Made by a program: the position numbers and the translations under genes. The notes under the pieces are model-generated. The model had not been told where the DNA came from and ran no database searches. It saw only the letters and a list, made by a program, of their open reading frames with translations. Below are positions 48,331 through 60,960 of a stretch of 64,000 nucleotides of DNA, piece after piece (position 1 is the stretch's first letter; each line of letters starts with the position of its first letter). This stretch comes from Zeugodacus cucurbitae. Lineage: Eukaryota > Arthropoda > Insecta > Diptera > Tephritidae. The stretch is taken from positions 48,663,501-48,727,500 of the forward strand of contig NC_071667.1 in assembly GCF_028554725.1 (NCBI RefSeq), given 5' to 3'.

Positions 48331-51155
48331 TAAATTATAATTGTTTAAAGAAGATCTAAGATAAAAACAATGTTCGAAAGTACGGGGAAACAGAATATTT
48401 TGATCGGATTCACCGATAACACTGTATATTAGTACTCTTATATCTGTTTTACATTATGTATAATACCTACTTTGTCTAACAAACTACATGTTGAATGTTT
48501 ACAGCAGTTTGTATATCATGGCCTCCAACGCTCCGAATTGATCACTTACTTGTTTCAAATTTACAAAGTATTGGAGCAATTAATTGTTTAAAATTGAATT
48601 CAACGAGTTATTTTATGCTTCACCTGACCTGTTTGAATAGATTATTATTATGATTTAATTTTTTTCCAAAAAAATGATAATCGGTTACCTACAGAATGTA
48701 CTCGTTGCTGCACTGAACACAATGAAATTTACAAAATTAAATGTGAGCATGCCTGTATCTATTTTATATATGTATATCGGTTATAGCCGAATTGATGATA
48801 GCGCACCCCACCTCTTTTTCCCTCCCAAATGTAACCAGGTCGCTCTCCATCTGATCTCACCAACGGAACCGAACAGAAAAGATAAATTATGATAAGAAAA
48901 GGCAAATCTATTAATTATTAAATTAATCTATTTTCTATTGATCCCACCAGTTGAGCTACTATTGAGTAGCTATTATTTTTGCAAAGAACTAAAATAACGA
49001 CGTGTAATGTGTAGATTATTGAGGAAAAAAACTACGCGTATGTGGTAATAAAGCAATTCAGTTCCACGTTAACTAAAATTTTCCACTCCGGAAATTGTGC
49101 ATGCTTTGAGTTTCGACATATCAAACGTCAATTTCAGCAGATATGAACTGCAAGCACACTTGCATTCGGACACATACAAAGTTTTGTGATTGGCGTATGT
49201 TACTTATTTAACATAAGCATGTTCGTTGGTGCATATATTCAAGGTGAACAACTTTCTGTGAGAGATGAGAGGAAACATCTGAGATCCTGCATTTATATTA
49301 TATAGATATCTCTCTTCTCTAAAAACTATGAATATCTCATTTATCGGCTTTATCTAGTAATAATATAATGATTACGCAGCAATTAAAATTTTTAGATTTT
49401 CACCAACCAACTAACTGTTTTATTATCGAAATATTCAAATTCGAAGTTCGAAGAAAGGAATTTAAAAAAAATATTATAAATTTTAGGGTAGAGTTACTAG
49501 GTTATCTATTCCTACAGATAAGCGAAAATTGTTTCATTTTGCTAGGTCTTTAAATATAAGCGCTTGAATCAGATCATTAAATATTTTTTGGTCAAAAACA
49601 GCTGGGATAACTAAGTTTTTGTAAGGATAAACGCCCAAAACTTGAATTTCTAAGTTGCTAGCCGATTGCGTTCAATTTCACTTTGTGAGGCTGTGCCTAT
49701 GTTTGCACTTTAGGTGCTCAATTTTAACATTTCAGAAAATGAGTATAAGAACATAATAGGTTAAACTGAGATCACTCTCTATATACATACATGCTAAGCG
49801 ATGGATATAGATTTAGGAAGGATTGTCATCTACCATTCAATATTTCCCTCTGTGTGTCTGTTCGTTGTTTATCGTAGCAGCTGCTGAGTTTGTTGTTGTT
49901 ATTGGAAGAGTAGTCAGTTTCACGATATGTTGACAGCCGTGCTGGCAATACGCACTTCAATATATGAATATATTCGTACCACAACTGTACGCACATACAC
50001 TCTTACATGTGACAATATACATTTGTATATGCAAGTGCACATTGCAACCATATAGAGTGTTTTTGTTGTTGTTGGGATTGCAGATTTCCTGTATGCTGTG
50101 CTGTTAGCGTGTTGATTTCTTGTTTTCACTTACAATTGCATCTTTTGTGCTTTGCTGTTGTCAGCAATGTCTGGCATGCCTAAAAGTATGCTACCATTTC
50201 GAACGCACACACACACACACATGCAGCCATGTATGGGATTACGGTACACTTTTGGTAGGTGTTGAAGCAGCAACTGTACAACAGCTGTTGGCTTTGTCGT
50301 CTAACACTCGCCGCGCGCCTGTACCTCAAATAAGTCCCTCCCCCTTATGCCTCTTATACCGTGCCATATCCCGTTCGACACAACGACTTGAACAGTACTC
50401 GTTCGTTTACTAAGTTGCCAGCTTGTTTGTTTATTTGCTTGCTTGTTTGTTTGTTGACTAAAACTTTAACAAGTAGTTAGTTTGATTGTTGTTTACACAG
50501 CGACAATATTTACGCGATTTTATGCTGCAACATCGCATCGAAAGGCAGCCGAAGTCGGTTGTTGTTGGAGGACGAAACGGCTTCCTCGATTGCTCGCACA
50601 CGCCCGTTCATTTGCGTAAACTTATTTGCTTGTGGCTGCGGCATTTCTCTAAATTCCACGGCGCGTACACTAATTTTGCCTTTCGCATTTCAAATTTTGC
50701 AATTGTTTAACATTTTGTGGAAATTTAAATTTCTTATTTGATATTCGGTTACTTTTAGCAGTGAAACTTTAGCTAAACACCAGCCGTGTGTGTGTGTGAT
50801 CGCTAACAAAGGAAAGCTCACATATGCAAATGCTTTGATTGCAGCTTCATTCTGCCGTTGCAACCTCATAGATAGCGGACGAAGGAGTGCTGCTGTGTGC
50901 AAGCTAACTGTAATAAACTACCTGTACAAGTGCATGTCGATAATATCGTTTCTAATTATGGTATATGGGTGGAAATATGTTAGTTGCTGTTGTAATTTGG
51001 TTTAGTTTTTGGTTTCACTCTTGATGAGAATTCGTTGTGCCTGCAGCTTAGAAGTTTTACTCTCCATATTTTAAAAAGAACCAATGAGTTCTACAGATTC
51101 GGCACTGCGGGTGCCAATAACAAATTTTGCAACAAAAAGAGAGATTTTCTTTCGA
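48331..51155. other. Intergenic DNA, GC-richer from about 49.9 kb
   Basis: 48.3-49.9 kb is AT-rich without features. 49.9-51.0 kb is more GC-rich, with a (CA)n tract at 50205-50220, a GT tract near 50786-50797, TTGTTG-type triplets and a GTTTGTTTG run near 50430. Overlapping frames here show no family match. The composition resembles regulatory or 5' leader DNA of fly genes, but this is only an impression. Confidence 0.35.
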
Positions 51156-51159
51156 GTTA

Positions 51160-51852
51160 AAGTTGGCTTATAAAGGAAGTAGGCATTGATGTAGTCCGAT
51201 ATCAATTTTCAATCGTAACATAAAGGTGTCAAGATAATATTATTTCCCAAATTTAATAAAAATTAGGATAATTCTATTAAGATAACACACAAATATAAAA
51301 TTGAGTTATATGGGAAGTAGGCATGGTTATGAACCGATTTCAACTATTTTCATGACGTGTCGGGGGATACGTAAGAGAACCGACTGCAGAAAGATTGGTT
51401 TATATAGCTTTATTGGTTTGCGAGTTATATACAAATAACCGATTTGTGGGCGGGGTCACGCCCACTTCCCGAAAAAAATCACACCCAAATATACCCCTTC
51501 CTAGTGCGATCCTTTATTCCAAATTTTATATTTTTTTAACTTCATTTATGGCTTAGTTATGACACTTTATGTGTTTTTGGTTTTCGCCATTTTGTGGGCG
51601 TTGCAATAGTCCTATTTCGCCCATTTTCAAAAGCAAGGAATATTTGTGCCAAGTTTCGCCTCTTAATTTTTAATCAAGTTACAGCTTGCACAGACGGACG
51701 GACAAACATCCGGATTTCAAATCTACTCGTCACACTGATCACTTTGGTATATATGACTCTAAATCTAACTCTTTTAGTTTTAGGTGTTACAAACAACCGT
51801 TGTGTGAACAGAACTATAACACTCTCATAGCAACTTTTGTTGCGAGAGTATA
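51160..51852 (+). mobile_element. Family R dispersed repeat, partial copy 7 (right part)
   Basis: Lacks the left end but has the family middle (GAGTTATATGGGAAGTAGGC near 51300, CGCCATTTTGTGGGCG near 51585). The ACGGACGGAC tract lies near 51694, and the right end is TTGCGAGAGTATAA at about 51840-51852. Non-coding. Confidence 0.7.
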
Positions 51853-54040
51853 ATAACGATCGTGCTTCTTCACGACACTTCGGTAGGCGCATTTTAATAA
51901 AAAAAAAATACTTCTGTTTATAAAATAAGATGAACTCGAAAATTCGCCTAACATTTTTACATAATCTCTTTTGAGTTATTGAAAAATCCAATTCCCACTT
52001 TAAATATTTCATTATTTATTGACAAGCAACTTGATAATTTTCGATATATTTTTTCAGAAATTTTTAAACTTCTTTGGTCTGAGCTGAAAAGCTAAAAAAA
52101 TCATGTGTTCTTGATACAATAATTGAGGGGGGTCTTATTATCCTCTCCGTTTGTATGGACATTTTTTTACCCTAGCCTTCCCACAAATATAACTTGAAAA
52201 TCCCAAATTAAGTATGCAGTGGTAGGATTGCATTTTAAATAAATTATAAAATTATGATATCAAATTATGATTTGCGACATAAACATTATTAATTTTGTCA
52301 TCTAGCAATAATTGTAAAGCTAATATGTGAGCCATCTCATTCGAATCAAAGCGAAAATATTAAATAAATATACATACATATAAATGAAGCTTTGTGCGAC
52401 CAATGGCGTTCTTCTCATTAAATTTACTCCTTTGCGTTTGTGCACTTGTCAATAACAGCAAAATAAGCATTCAACACATCGCCACCCCTCTTCGGTTTCA
52501 GCGATAAACCAACCAAGGCAGACGTACCATTGCAATTCAAGTGTTGTTGTTGTTGTTTGAAGTCAAGTGGCATAATGTAATGAGTTCCGTTTTCACTCTC
52601 GCTCGTTGCATTCAATCTTTTTATGAATTCTTTCATTACAAACACACACACAAACAGAGCATTTATTTACGAGTGTATAACCGTATGCACAGCTTGCCAT
52701 TCACCATTGCACTTTGAGTCTGCTGGCAAACAAACTGTTGAATGTTGACGCTTTATGTTGTTGCTGCTGCTGTTGTTGTCGTTTGGCATTTTTAAAGTGG
52801 CCAATTCAACGATTATTGCGCTGCCATTTTAAATGTCAAAGTGCCATAATGAATAAGTTTATTTATTCATTCATATTTGTAGGAGAGCAGAGCTTTTGTG
52901 TCAGAGCGTGTGCAAGTGCGGGTGTGTGTGTGTGAAAGAACCCTTTCAAAGCACTCTGACGACGTTCGTATGCGAATTGCGGCAAAAGAATGCCCGGGAG
53001 TTACTTGACTTTGCGGCCTCGTGGGAAATTCGCCAAACCAACAAACACACACACATACGGCGACACATTTGCCTAGTAAATAGTCCATGCGTGCCTGCGT
53101 GAGAGTGTGTGTGTGTGGGCTAACCTACGTTTAGTAGCAGTGAAAGCGCAGGAATTTTACACCTTTTGGCTTTCTAGCGGCGTGTCGCCTGGCATTTGCT
53201 TTTCGCCTTTTGCCCTAGATTTTTTGTGTGCCGTTTTTTGTTGGTTGCTTTCTTTAAACGCCACTCTCGTTGGTGTTTTTGTTGTTGCAGATTCGCTCAT
53301 ACAAAGGGTTTGCTGTTTCAGCCAGCAGTGGGTGGCTACCGTGGACGCCTATGCAGCGACGGAAATGTCCCCTCCCCCCACCGATCCGCTGAACTTGGCT
53401 GGCCTCACGTGAGTGGAATTCTAAGTATGCCACTGCCGTGTGGGTTCACATCGGGTTGTGTTGTTGGCTTTGCTTTTGATTTCTCCTTTTTCGGTTCTGT
53501 TAGGTGTCGCAAGTAATGTGCGGCATTGTTATTGTTGTTTTCGCTAGCTGTTTTGTCGCTTTTTGTACGCATTGTTAACGAGGCTGAAAATTAGTATTTG
53601 TTCGGAACTTCCACCTCACGCACTCTTGAAGATTTTCAATGAACTTGGACTTTGCAAGGATTTCGTGCCACAATTTTAGTTTTGTTTTATTCTTAATTCT
53701 CAACAGTTGGTTGATTCCATGTAATGGTTTTTGGTGCTGTGCAGGGATGTGGTGGATGCAGTTTAGTGCACGCTTTAGAGTTTACAAATTGCTATTTACT
53801 TCTTGTAACATGAAACTTTTAATGCAAAATATAATACTTGCAACACAATACCAATATTTAATTTATCAAATGTCTAACTTCCAATTTTTATTTGCTCAGA
53901 GTTGAAATAACTACAAATTTGTTTCGTGATCTCTCTTTCTTTTCTGTCTCAAGAACCAGGTCTCCTTTAAAATGTTTCTAGACACTTGAGATAACGTTGC
54001 ATTGAACTGGCATAACACTAGACTCGTCAAGAGTTTTAAA
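51853..54040. other. Intergenic DNA, GC-richer from about 52.7 kb
   Basis: AT-rich to 52.4 kb. From 52.7 to 53.6 kb it becomes GC-richer, with (GT)n tracts near 52920-52934 and 53105-53118 and TTGTTGCTGCTG triplets near 52758. An exon-like segment at 53322-53408 is listed separately. The rest shows no recognisable gene. Confidence 0.4.
53322..53408 (+). CDS. Candidate internal coding exon, gene unknown
   Basis: An 87-bp segment lies between a TGCTGTTTCAG acceptor and a CTCAC|GTGAGT donor, in locally GC-rich DNA. In one frame it reads QQWVATVDAYAATEMSPPPT, then DPLNLAGL, with GC-ending codons as in real fly exons. An alternative upstream acceptor, TTGTTGTTGCAG at 53290, would extend it to 53291-53408. 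A second frame is also open, so the reading frame is not certain. No matching partner exon is found nearby. I do not recognise the protein. Confidence 0.35.
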
Positions 54041-54056
54041 AGGGATTGAATTATAT

Positions 54057-54884
54057 ATAGGCGTCTGGAAAAAGAAACAAAACTAACGCTTCACATTATA
54101 TTAATATCATCGGAGTACGCCAGCAGCTGTAGACTCTTGTAGAAGATTGTATCTTCTCTCTATTATCCAGAGTTATTTGAAAAAGTCGCATAATAGTGAG
54201 TCACCCTGTCTGAAGCCCGATCCTGACGGAGCTTTTGGTGTTACTCAACGTCAGCTTACAGGGATATCAAATTCAGGGATACCAAATTCAGACATCGGGA
54301 CATAGAGGCAGCTCTCAAATCGATGAAAAGGTGATGTGTATCGATTCTTCTTTCTCGGTTCTTTTCATAGCGCATCGTAAATACCTGATCCATGGTGGAT
54401 TTCTCAGGTCCAAAGCCACACTGATAAGGTCCAATCAGTTCGTTGACGGTGGGCTTTAGTCTTTCTCACAATACTCTCGACAGGACCTTATATGCGATAT
54501 TGAGGAGACATATACCACGATAATTGGCACAGATTGTGGGATCTCCCTTTTTGGATTGGGAAGAGCACTCTGAGATTCCAATCGTCAGGCATGTTTTCGT
54601 TCGACCATATTCTGCAAAGAAGCTGGTGCATGCACTTTATCAGTTCTTCGCCGCCGTATTTGAATAGATCAGCCGGTACTCCATTGGCCTCTTCCGCTTT
54701 GTTGTTCTTCATAATCGGGAAATGGGACATCTGTTTCATCATTATCGATTGGGGAATCGGGTTCGTCCTCTCCTGGTATTACATTTTCACTGTCATTCAG
54801 CAGGTAGGAGAAACGTTCCATCCATAAACCCAGTATGACCTAGAAATCCGTTACCAGATAACCTCATCAGTTCCTACATGATAT
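54057..54884 (-). mobile_element. RTE-like retrotransposon copy C, truncated at both ends
   Basis: Read on the minus strand, it starts in the linker (ATCATGTAGGAACTG) and passes the front of the reverse transcriptase (DLFKYGGEELIKCMHQLLC, then FGPEKSTMDQVF-like blocks). It ends just after the catalytic box, here altered to YSDD, at TTTTTCCAGACGCCTAT. The whole C-terminal half and the 3' tail are missing, yet perfect 16-bp direct repeats, agggattgaattatat, flank it at 54041-54056 and 54885-54900. Stops and frameshifts make it non-coding. Confidence 0.8.
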
Positions 54885-54957
54885 AGGGATTGAATTATAT
54901 GGCCGAAATTAAAGCTTGTCTGCTATGCTATTCGTCCATCCTGAATATTTCGATATA

Positions 54958-55193
54958 CAGTGGCGGACAAAAAAACGAGACACTTACTTCTTAAAACTCT
55001 ACTTTACATCGATGTAGCCATAACAAATCAAACTCTATTATACAATTGGATATTAATTATACTAAGCACATTATTCAGCTTTAATAAAATCAGCATCACT
55101 ATATTTGATGTCTTTATTATAAAATTAGTTGTTTTTAAATAAAATCAAAAAATCCCTAATTTCTAGAGTATCCTCTTTTTTTGCCCACCACTG
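54958..55193. mobile_element. Short Tc1/mariner-type MITE with TA duplication
   Basis: A 236-bp AT-rich element bounded by CAGTGGCGGACAAAAAAA on the left and TTTTTTTGCCCACCACTG on the right. These form imperfect inverted ends of about 18 bp (16 of 18 match), with TA on each side (54956-54957 and 55194-55195). It has no coding capacity. CAGTG-G ends and TA targets fit a Tc1/mariner-group MITE distinct from the one at 40398. Confidence 0.78.
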
Positions 55194-55195
55194 TA

Positions 55196-58100
55196 TACTC
55201 TTCTTACATTATATTTTTTTCAGAAATATACTCTTCATTGGTACATCTACATCTCCTTTTTTTCAGTGTCTCTTTTTTAACAACCGTGTTTTTTTTAACC
55301 GATTAAGCTGTTGAGTTTTTGTTCAAATCGTTGTAAAGTTTGGTTGTTTGTAAGCACGATATATCCAACAAACTTCTTTTGTTATCTCGAGAGTGCCAAT
55401 ATCTCTATAGACATGTTGCAGCTTCTTCTGGACGTCCATTCTTCTTCTGCTCTGTGCGAGTAGGGGATGTAAAGATAACTCATATTTAAAATATTTGATA
55501 ATCAAGACAGGATTAAATGTTTTACCAGTGTGGATATGTAGTAGTTCAGTCTATTCTTGGAAGATTATTGAAATTCTTTACTGAATTCTTGGAAGAATAT
55601 GAGTGTTTGGATGTTGATCTTCGATCCTCGGCTTCCTGACCTATCTTCCATTCATATCACACATTAGACGAAAAGAATGGGCCATCATCAAGTAAACAAT
55701 ATTTATTTACAACTTTTAGAGCGAACTCTGAAATACTAGAACTAAGGTTTCTCTACACAATTGGTGCAACTAGGAATACTGCACAATGTTATAATGTTTC
55801 CCCCGCTATTTAGTTATTCTTTCGCTATTACTTGAAACAAAGTTAAATATTGCCTACATTTAGGCTGTATTTGAATATATTAATACTTCAATCTTTGGTT
55901 TACTTTGGAATACCAAGAATTGTATGGAAATGTCACATAATTTAAATGAATGTATTAAGAATCCGTGTGCTTCCGCCGCAACTTGAAATTTTTTAAAATA
56001 CCCTAAATTCTTATACAATTTAGTTGTTTACGCTGTCATGCAAATTTGAAATTCTGTGCCTTAAAACATTGCCCCGGAAATAATTATATTTATTGAAATA
56101 ATAATTCAAATAAATAAAAGTGAAAATCTTAGCGAAAAAAATCATTTCCGGTATAATATAATCTACAAGACGTTATTATAGAGAAACATATGTGACACAC
56201 AGACACATATACCACACATCTTATACCAATATAATGGTAACACGCACATTCTCATGCGCCCCGCAGCACCGAGACATCGAACGGCATGCAAACACAGCCA
56301 ATACTCTGTGTCTCGTAAAAAACCAGAAAAATAAAACATGGCTTTGTACTGCAGCACACACACATAATGCACAGTTGGTGTTGTTGTGCGTGTTGCCCCA
56401 AAGCATGGCAGGTGCTATTTTAGTTTAAATTATGCAAATTGAATTTTTCTCTTGAACTAAATGTGCGAGTATGTGCCATCACTCAGACCAAACACACACA
56501 CGCACACAGCCATACAAATACTATGGTGAGCTGCTTTGAAGTGAGCAAAGTGCGAGTGCAAAACACACACCCAGACACGCTTACAAATATTCAATGGCAC
56601 TTTCACTGCCACTGCAAACGAACGAAAGATAAAAGAAGTGATGCGAAATACAATAAATAGATTGTGACAGCAGCAACTCTCGGGGAAAGTTTTGTCCTTT
56701 CTGCTCGAACATTTCTTTTACGCTTTTTTATAATGCAAAGTGACTTTGGGGATATTATTCGAAAAGCACGAACGCATTTCGCTAACAGATAATGTGTAGC
56801 GTGGCACTCACAGTTACATATATGCGGGTCTGTCGTGACGCAACGAGGTGCACTTGTAGGTGACTGAACTCAATACACGCGCAGTTCCAATCTCCAAATA
56901 GATTAATTCAGTAGTTCGTTTGCTGCTATCAAAGAATCTTCTACGCTCGCATTGTCTGAGTATTTGATAAAGCATCGCTGTGCGTAAAAAATAGTTTTAT
57001 TTAAAGATGAGAGGCAAATCTTGAGCGACTGTTCTTTTGTTCGAAAAGTTCTGTGGCTTCTAAAAAATGTCTGAAACGCAAAATGTCGTGGTAGGGAATT
57101 CATATTTATATGGAGATTTTTCGTTGTCATTCGAGATTTGCAATTTTTTGGTCACTTTCTGGTCATATCATAACTAAGTAAGAAAAAGATGCGAAAGTGT
57201 TGAATGCTGTGGGTTGTGCAAATTATTAAGAAAATATAATGGAAATATGCAAATGTTCATACTGAAAGAGAATGTATACGTCTGTAGTAGTGTTGCCTTA
57301 AAAGAAAAAATATTTTTTAGTAGCAGACAGTTGGTAATATTATATAAAATTTAGAAAAAATATAGCCTGAGGAAAAATGTGCAAAGTTTTGAAATTGTGT
57401 GGCCTTGAATTATGAATTTTATGTAAATATCTTTACTCGGTGTAACTGTGACATGTTCAAACTATTCGTGAACATTTGTTTAAAGCTTTCTAAATAATAT
57501 CCCTTTTATCAAATAATAAGAAAGTAATATTACCTACATTTAGGAGCAATTCAAAAATTCAATAGTTCTATGAAGAAGTCAAGTCAGTGAGTAGATAAAA
57601 CTTCAAAAATATTATTCGGTATTTTTGCCGATGGTTTAAAATAATAAGCATATAACAGGCCTTCAGAAACTCATTCAAAACATAGTATTCGTGATACTAT
57701 CCTTAGAAGTGCCCCAGTGGACAATATTTAATTCATTGCATTAAATTTTTTGTTATTTAGTGAATCAGTCAGTAAAGTTAGATTTAGCTACTAAAAGGTC
57801 TGATGATCCCATCAACTTTGGCAGATATATATTCCAAAATTCTAATTAAACTCACAGGAGTAACCGGCACATGCTGGTCATAGGTTTCATCAATTTTAAT
57901 TTTAACCAATCAATTGTTTTTTTTTTATTTTTAGCAATATAGAAAAAGAAATAGAGCCTTACGAAACGCTTAAAAGTATACTTCTTGCATTCACAAGAAC
58001 TTTTGAATCGAAATATTGACATAAAGTGTATCACCCGTTCCGCGTGCAATCAGAAATGCAAAATATCTTAGGCATCTAGAGATTCAATAATTGGAGTTCA

Positions 58101-58463
58101 GTTGTTTTTATTGATGAAACATTACAGTTTAGAGGGACCCAATATTCAAGATTTACGCAAAGAAAAAATGTGTTTAAGCCGCCATCATAAGTGAGTAAAG
58201 GTACAGGATACCATCAAGTTTTATAGAACAATATATTTTATTTTTATTAATCAGGAAATGAACGGGGAGTACTTTAAAACACCACTGGACTCAGTTTTTC
58301 TATTATTAAAAGATCTCTGCTGATCTATCCCATGGATTTTTCAACAAGTTAATGATCCGATTAATAACGCTTGATTTGTGAAGTAATTTATTTCGTGTCA
58401 AAACGTTAAAATTATGTCTTAGTCACCGTATTTTCCGGATCTTAACACTCTATGTATATATAT
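55196..58463. other. Anonymous DNA, no gene supported
   Basis: AT-rich overall. 56,160-56,700 is CA-rich (short CACACA tracts), giving chance frames on both strands rich in Cys, His and Thr. Nothing resembles a gene, RNA or identifiable element. The last 20 bp before the RTE copy are a TATATATA-type run, a plausible insertion target. Confidence 0.42.
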
Positions 58464-60960
58464 TTGGCGTAGAAACCGCTTAAGGCGATTATAGCCGAAT
58501 CCACCAGAGCGCGCCACTCATTCCTCCTTTTTGCTTTTTGGCGCCAAGTGGAAACACCAAGTGAAGCCAGGTTACTTTGCACTTACTCTTTCCACCGGAG
58601 TGGAGGTCGTCCTCTTCCGCGGCTTCCTCCAGCGGGTACTGCATCGAACACTTTCAGAGCTGGAATGTTTTCATCCATTCGTACAACATGACCTAGCCAG
58701 CGTAGCCGCTGTCTTTTTATTCGCTGAACTATGTCAATGTCGTCGTATAAATCGTACAGCTCATCGTTCCATCTTCTGCGGTATTCGCCGTTGCCAATGT
58801 TCAGAGGACCATAAATCTTACGCAAGACCTTTCTCTCGAAAACCCCAAGAGTCGTCTCATCGGATGTTGTCATCGTCCACGCTTCGGCGCCATACATCAG
58901 GATGAGTGACATGGAGAGTTTGATTTTTGTTCGTCGAGAGAGGACTTTACTTTGCAATTGCCTTCTCAGTCCAAAGTAATACCTGTTGGCAAGAGTGATT
59001 CTGCGTTGCTGACATTGTTGATGTTGTTAACGCTGGTTCTCAAGTAGACGAATCTATCTACTACTTCAAAGGTATGACTGTCAACAGTGACGTGAGAGCC
59101 AAGGATTATATTATTTTTTCCAGTAATAGATTGAAGAAGTCACACGATAGTGAGTCACCCTGTCTGAAGCCTCGTTTGGTATCGAACGGCTCGGAGAGGT
59201 CCTTCCCGATCCTGACGGAGCTTTTGGTGTTGCTCAAGGTAAATTTACATAGCCGTATTAGTTTTGCAGGGATACCAAATTCAGATATCGCGGCATAAAG
59301 GCAGCTCCTTTTCGTGCTATCGAAGGCAGCTTTAAAATCGATGAAAAGATGGTGAGTATCGATTCTTTTCTCTCGGGTCTTTTCCAAGATTTGGTGCATG
59401 GTGAATATCTGTTCCATTGTCGATTTTCTAGGTCTAAAGCCACACTGATAAGGTCCAATCAGTTCGTTGACGGTGGGCTTTAGTCTTTTACACAATACGC
59501 TCGACAAAACCTTATATGCGATATTGAGGAGACTTATACCATGGTAATTGGCGCAGATTGTGGGGTCTCCCTTTTTATGGATTGGGCAGAGCACACTGAG
59601 ATTCCAATCGTCGGGCTTGCTTTCTTCCGACCATATTCTACAAAGAAGCTGATGCATGCATCTTGTCAGTTCTTCGCTGCCGTATTTGAATAGCTCGGCC
59701 GGTAGTCCATAGCTTTGTTGTTCTTCAAGCGGGTAATTGCTATTCGAATTTCTTCATGGTCGGGTAATGGAATATCTATTCCATCGTCATCGATTGGGGA
59801 ATCGGGTTCACCATCTCCTGGTGTTGTACTTTCACTGCCATTCAGCAGGTCGGAGAAGTGTTCCCTCCATAATCCCAGTATGCTCTGGACATCCGTTACC
59901 AGATTACCTCCTCGGCCCCTACATGATAATGCTCCGGTCTTGAAACCTTCTGTTAATCGCCTGATCTTTTTATAAAATTTTCGAGCATTACCCATGTCGG
60001 CCAGCTTTTCAATCTTTTCATACTCACGCATTTCGGCCTCTTTCTTTTTACGTCTGCAAATGCGTCTCGCTTCCCTCTTCAGTTCTCGATATCTGTCCCA
60101 CCCCGAACGTGTTGAGGTCATTCGCAACGTTGCCGCAACGTTTTTTGGCGTTGCCGGAGACCAACTGTTTCGGCTGCAGCGCTATGCAATGAGTTTGAGA
60201 TGCCGTTCCACAGCTGCCTTATATCGAGATGCTGATGAGTGCTCTCAGAGAGCAGGAGTGCAAGTCGAGTAGAAAATCGTTCGGCTGTCGGTTGTGATTG
60301 CAGCTTTTCGACGTCGAACCTTTGTTTGTTGACGGGAGTACTTTGCTGCACAGAGGCGAGTGCGTATCTTTGCTGCTACTAGATAATGGTCCGAGTCAAT
60401 ATTTGGTCCTCGGAGCATACGCACATCAAAAACACAGGAGACATGTCTTCCGTCTATCACAACGTGATCGATTTGATTGCGCGTGTTTCGATCAGGGGAC
60501 AGCCATGTTGCCATGAATTTTCTTGTGCTGGAATCTGGTACTACAGACAACTATACTTCGGGCCCCAGCGAAGTCAATCAGCCTCAGGCCGTTTGGCGAT
60601 GTTTCGTCATGGGGGCTGATTTTTCCGACTGTTGCGCCAAAGACACATTCTTTACCCACCCTGGCGTTAAAATCGCCAATAACGATTTTGACATCGTGGC
60701 GGGGGCAGCGCTCATAGGTACGTTCTAGGCGCTCATAGAAAGCATCTTTGGTAACATCGTCCTTCTCTTCCGTTGGGGCGTGGGCGCAAATCAGCGATAA
60801 GTTGAAGAACCACGCTTTGATGCGGATTGTGGCAAGACGTTCATCCACTGGGGTGAATGCCAGGACTCTGCGACGTAGTCTCTCTCCCACCACAACTCCA
60901 ATACCAAATTTGAGCTCCTTTATATGGCCGCTGTAGTAGATGTCACAAGGACCACAAGGA
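58464..60960 (-). mobile_element. RTE-like retrotransposon copy D, longest copy
   Basis: About 2.5 kb on the minus strand. It runs from inside the endonuclease domain (near 60955) to the conserved 3' end (reverse of TTGGCGTAGAAACCGCTTAA at about 58464). It is the only copy here with most of the endonuclease domain. No GAA tail or convincing target duplication is visible, and the left flank is a TATA run. Confidence 0.82.
58490..60950 (-). pseudogene. RTE-like endonuclease/reverse transcriptase, copy D
   Basis: Minus-strand pieces in order. Endonuclease: 60893-60492 (CAHAPTEEKDDV, then IVIGDFNARVGKE) and 60550-60245 (WLSPDRNTRNQIDHVVIDG, then NIDSDHYLVAAKIRTRL). Linker: 60351-60118 and 60127-59666. 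RT front half: 59657-59106 (GFRPRKSTMEQIF, FIDFKAAFDST, GFRQGDSLSC). C-terminal region: 58957-58583 (YGAEAWTMTTSDE, RWLGHVVRMDE, GRGRPPLRW). Several frameshifts separate them. A deletion right after LLLEKII (near 59106) removes the YADD box and neighbouring sequence, so even a repaired frame would lack polymerase activity. The endonuclease normally nicks target DNA; its GDFNARVG motif is intact here. Confidence 0.83.

Noticed and set aside
52867..53102. Cys/Val- and His/Thr-rich frames
   Set aside because: They are products of the GTGTGT and CACACA tracts.
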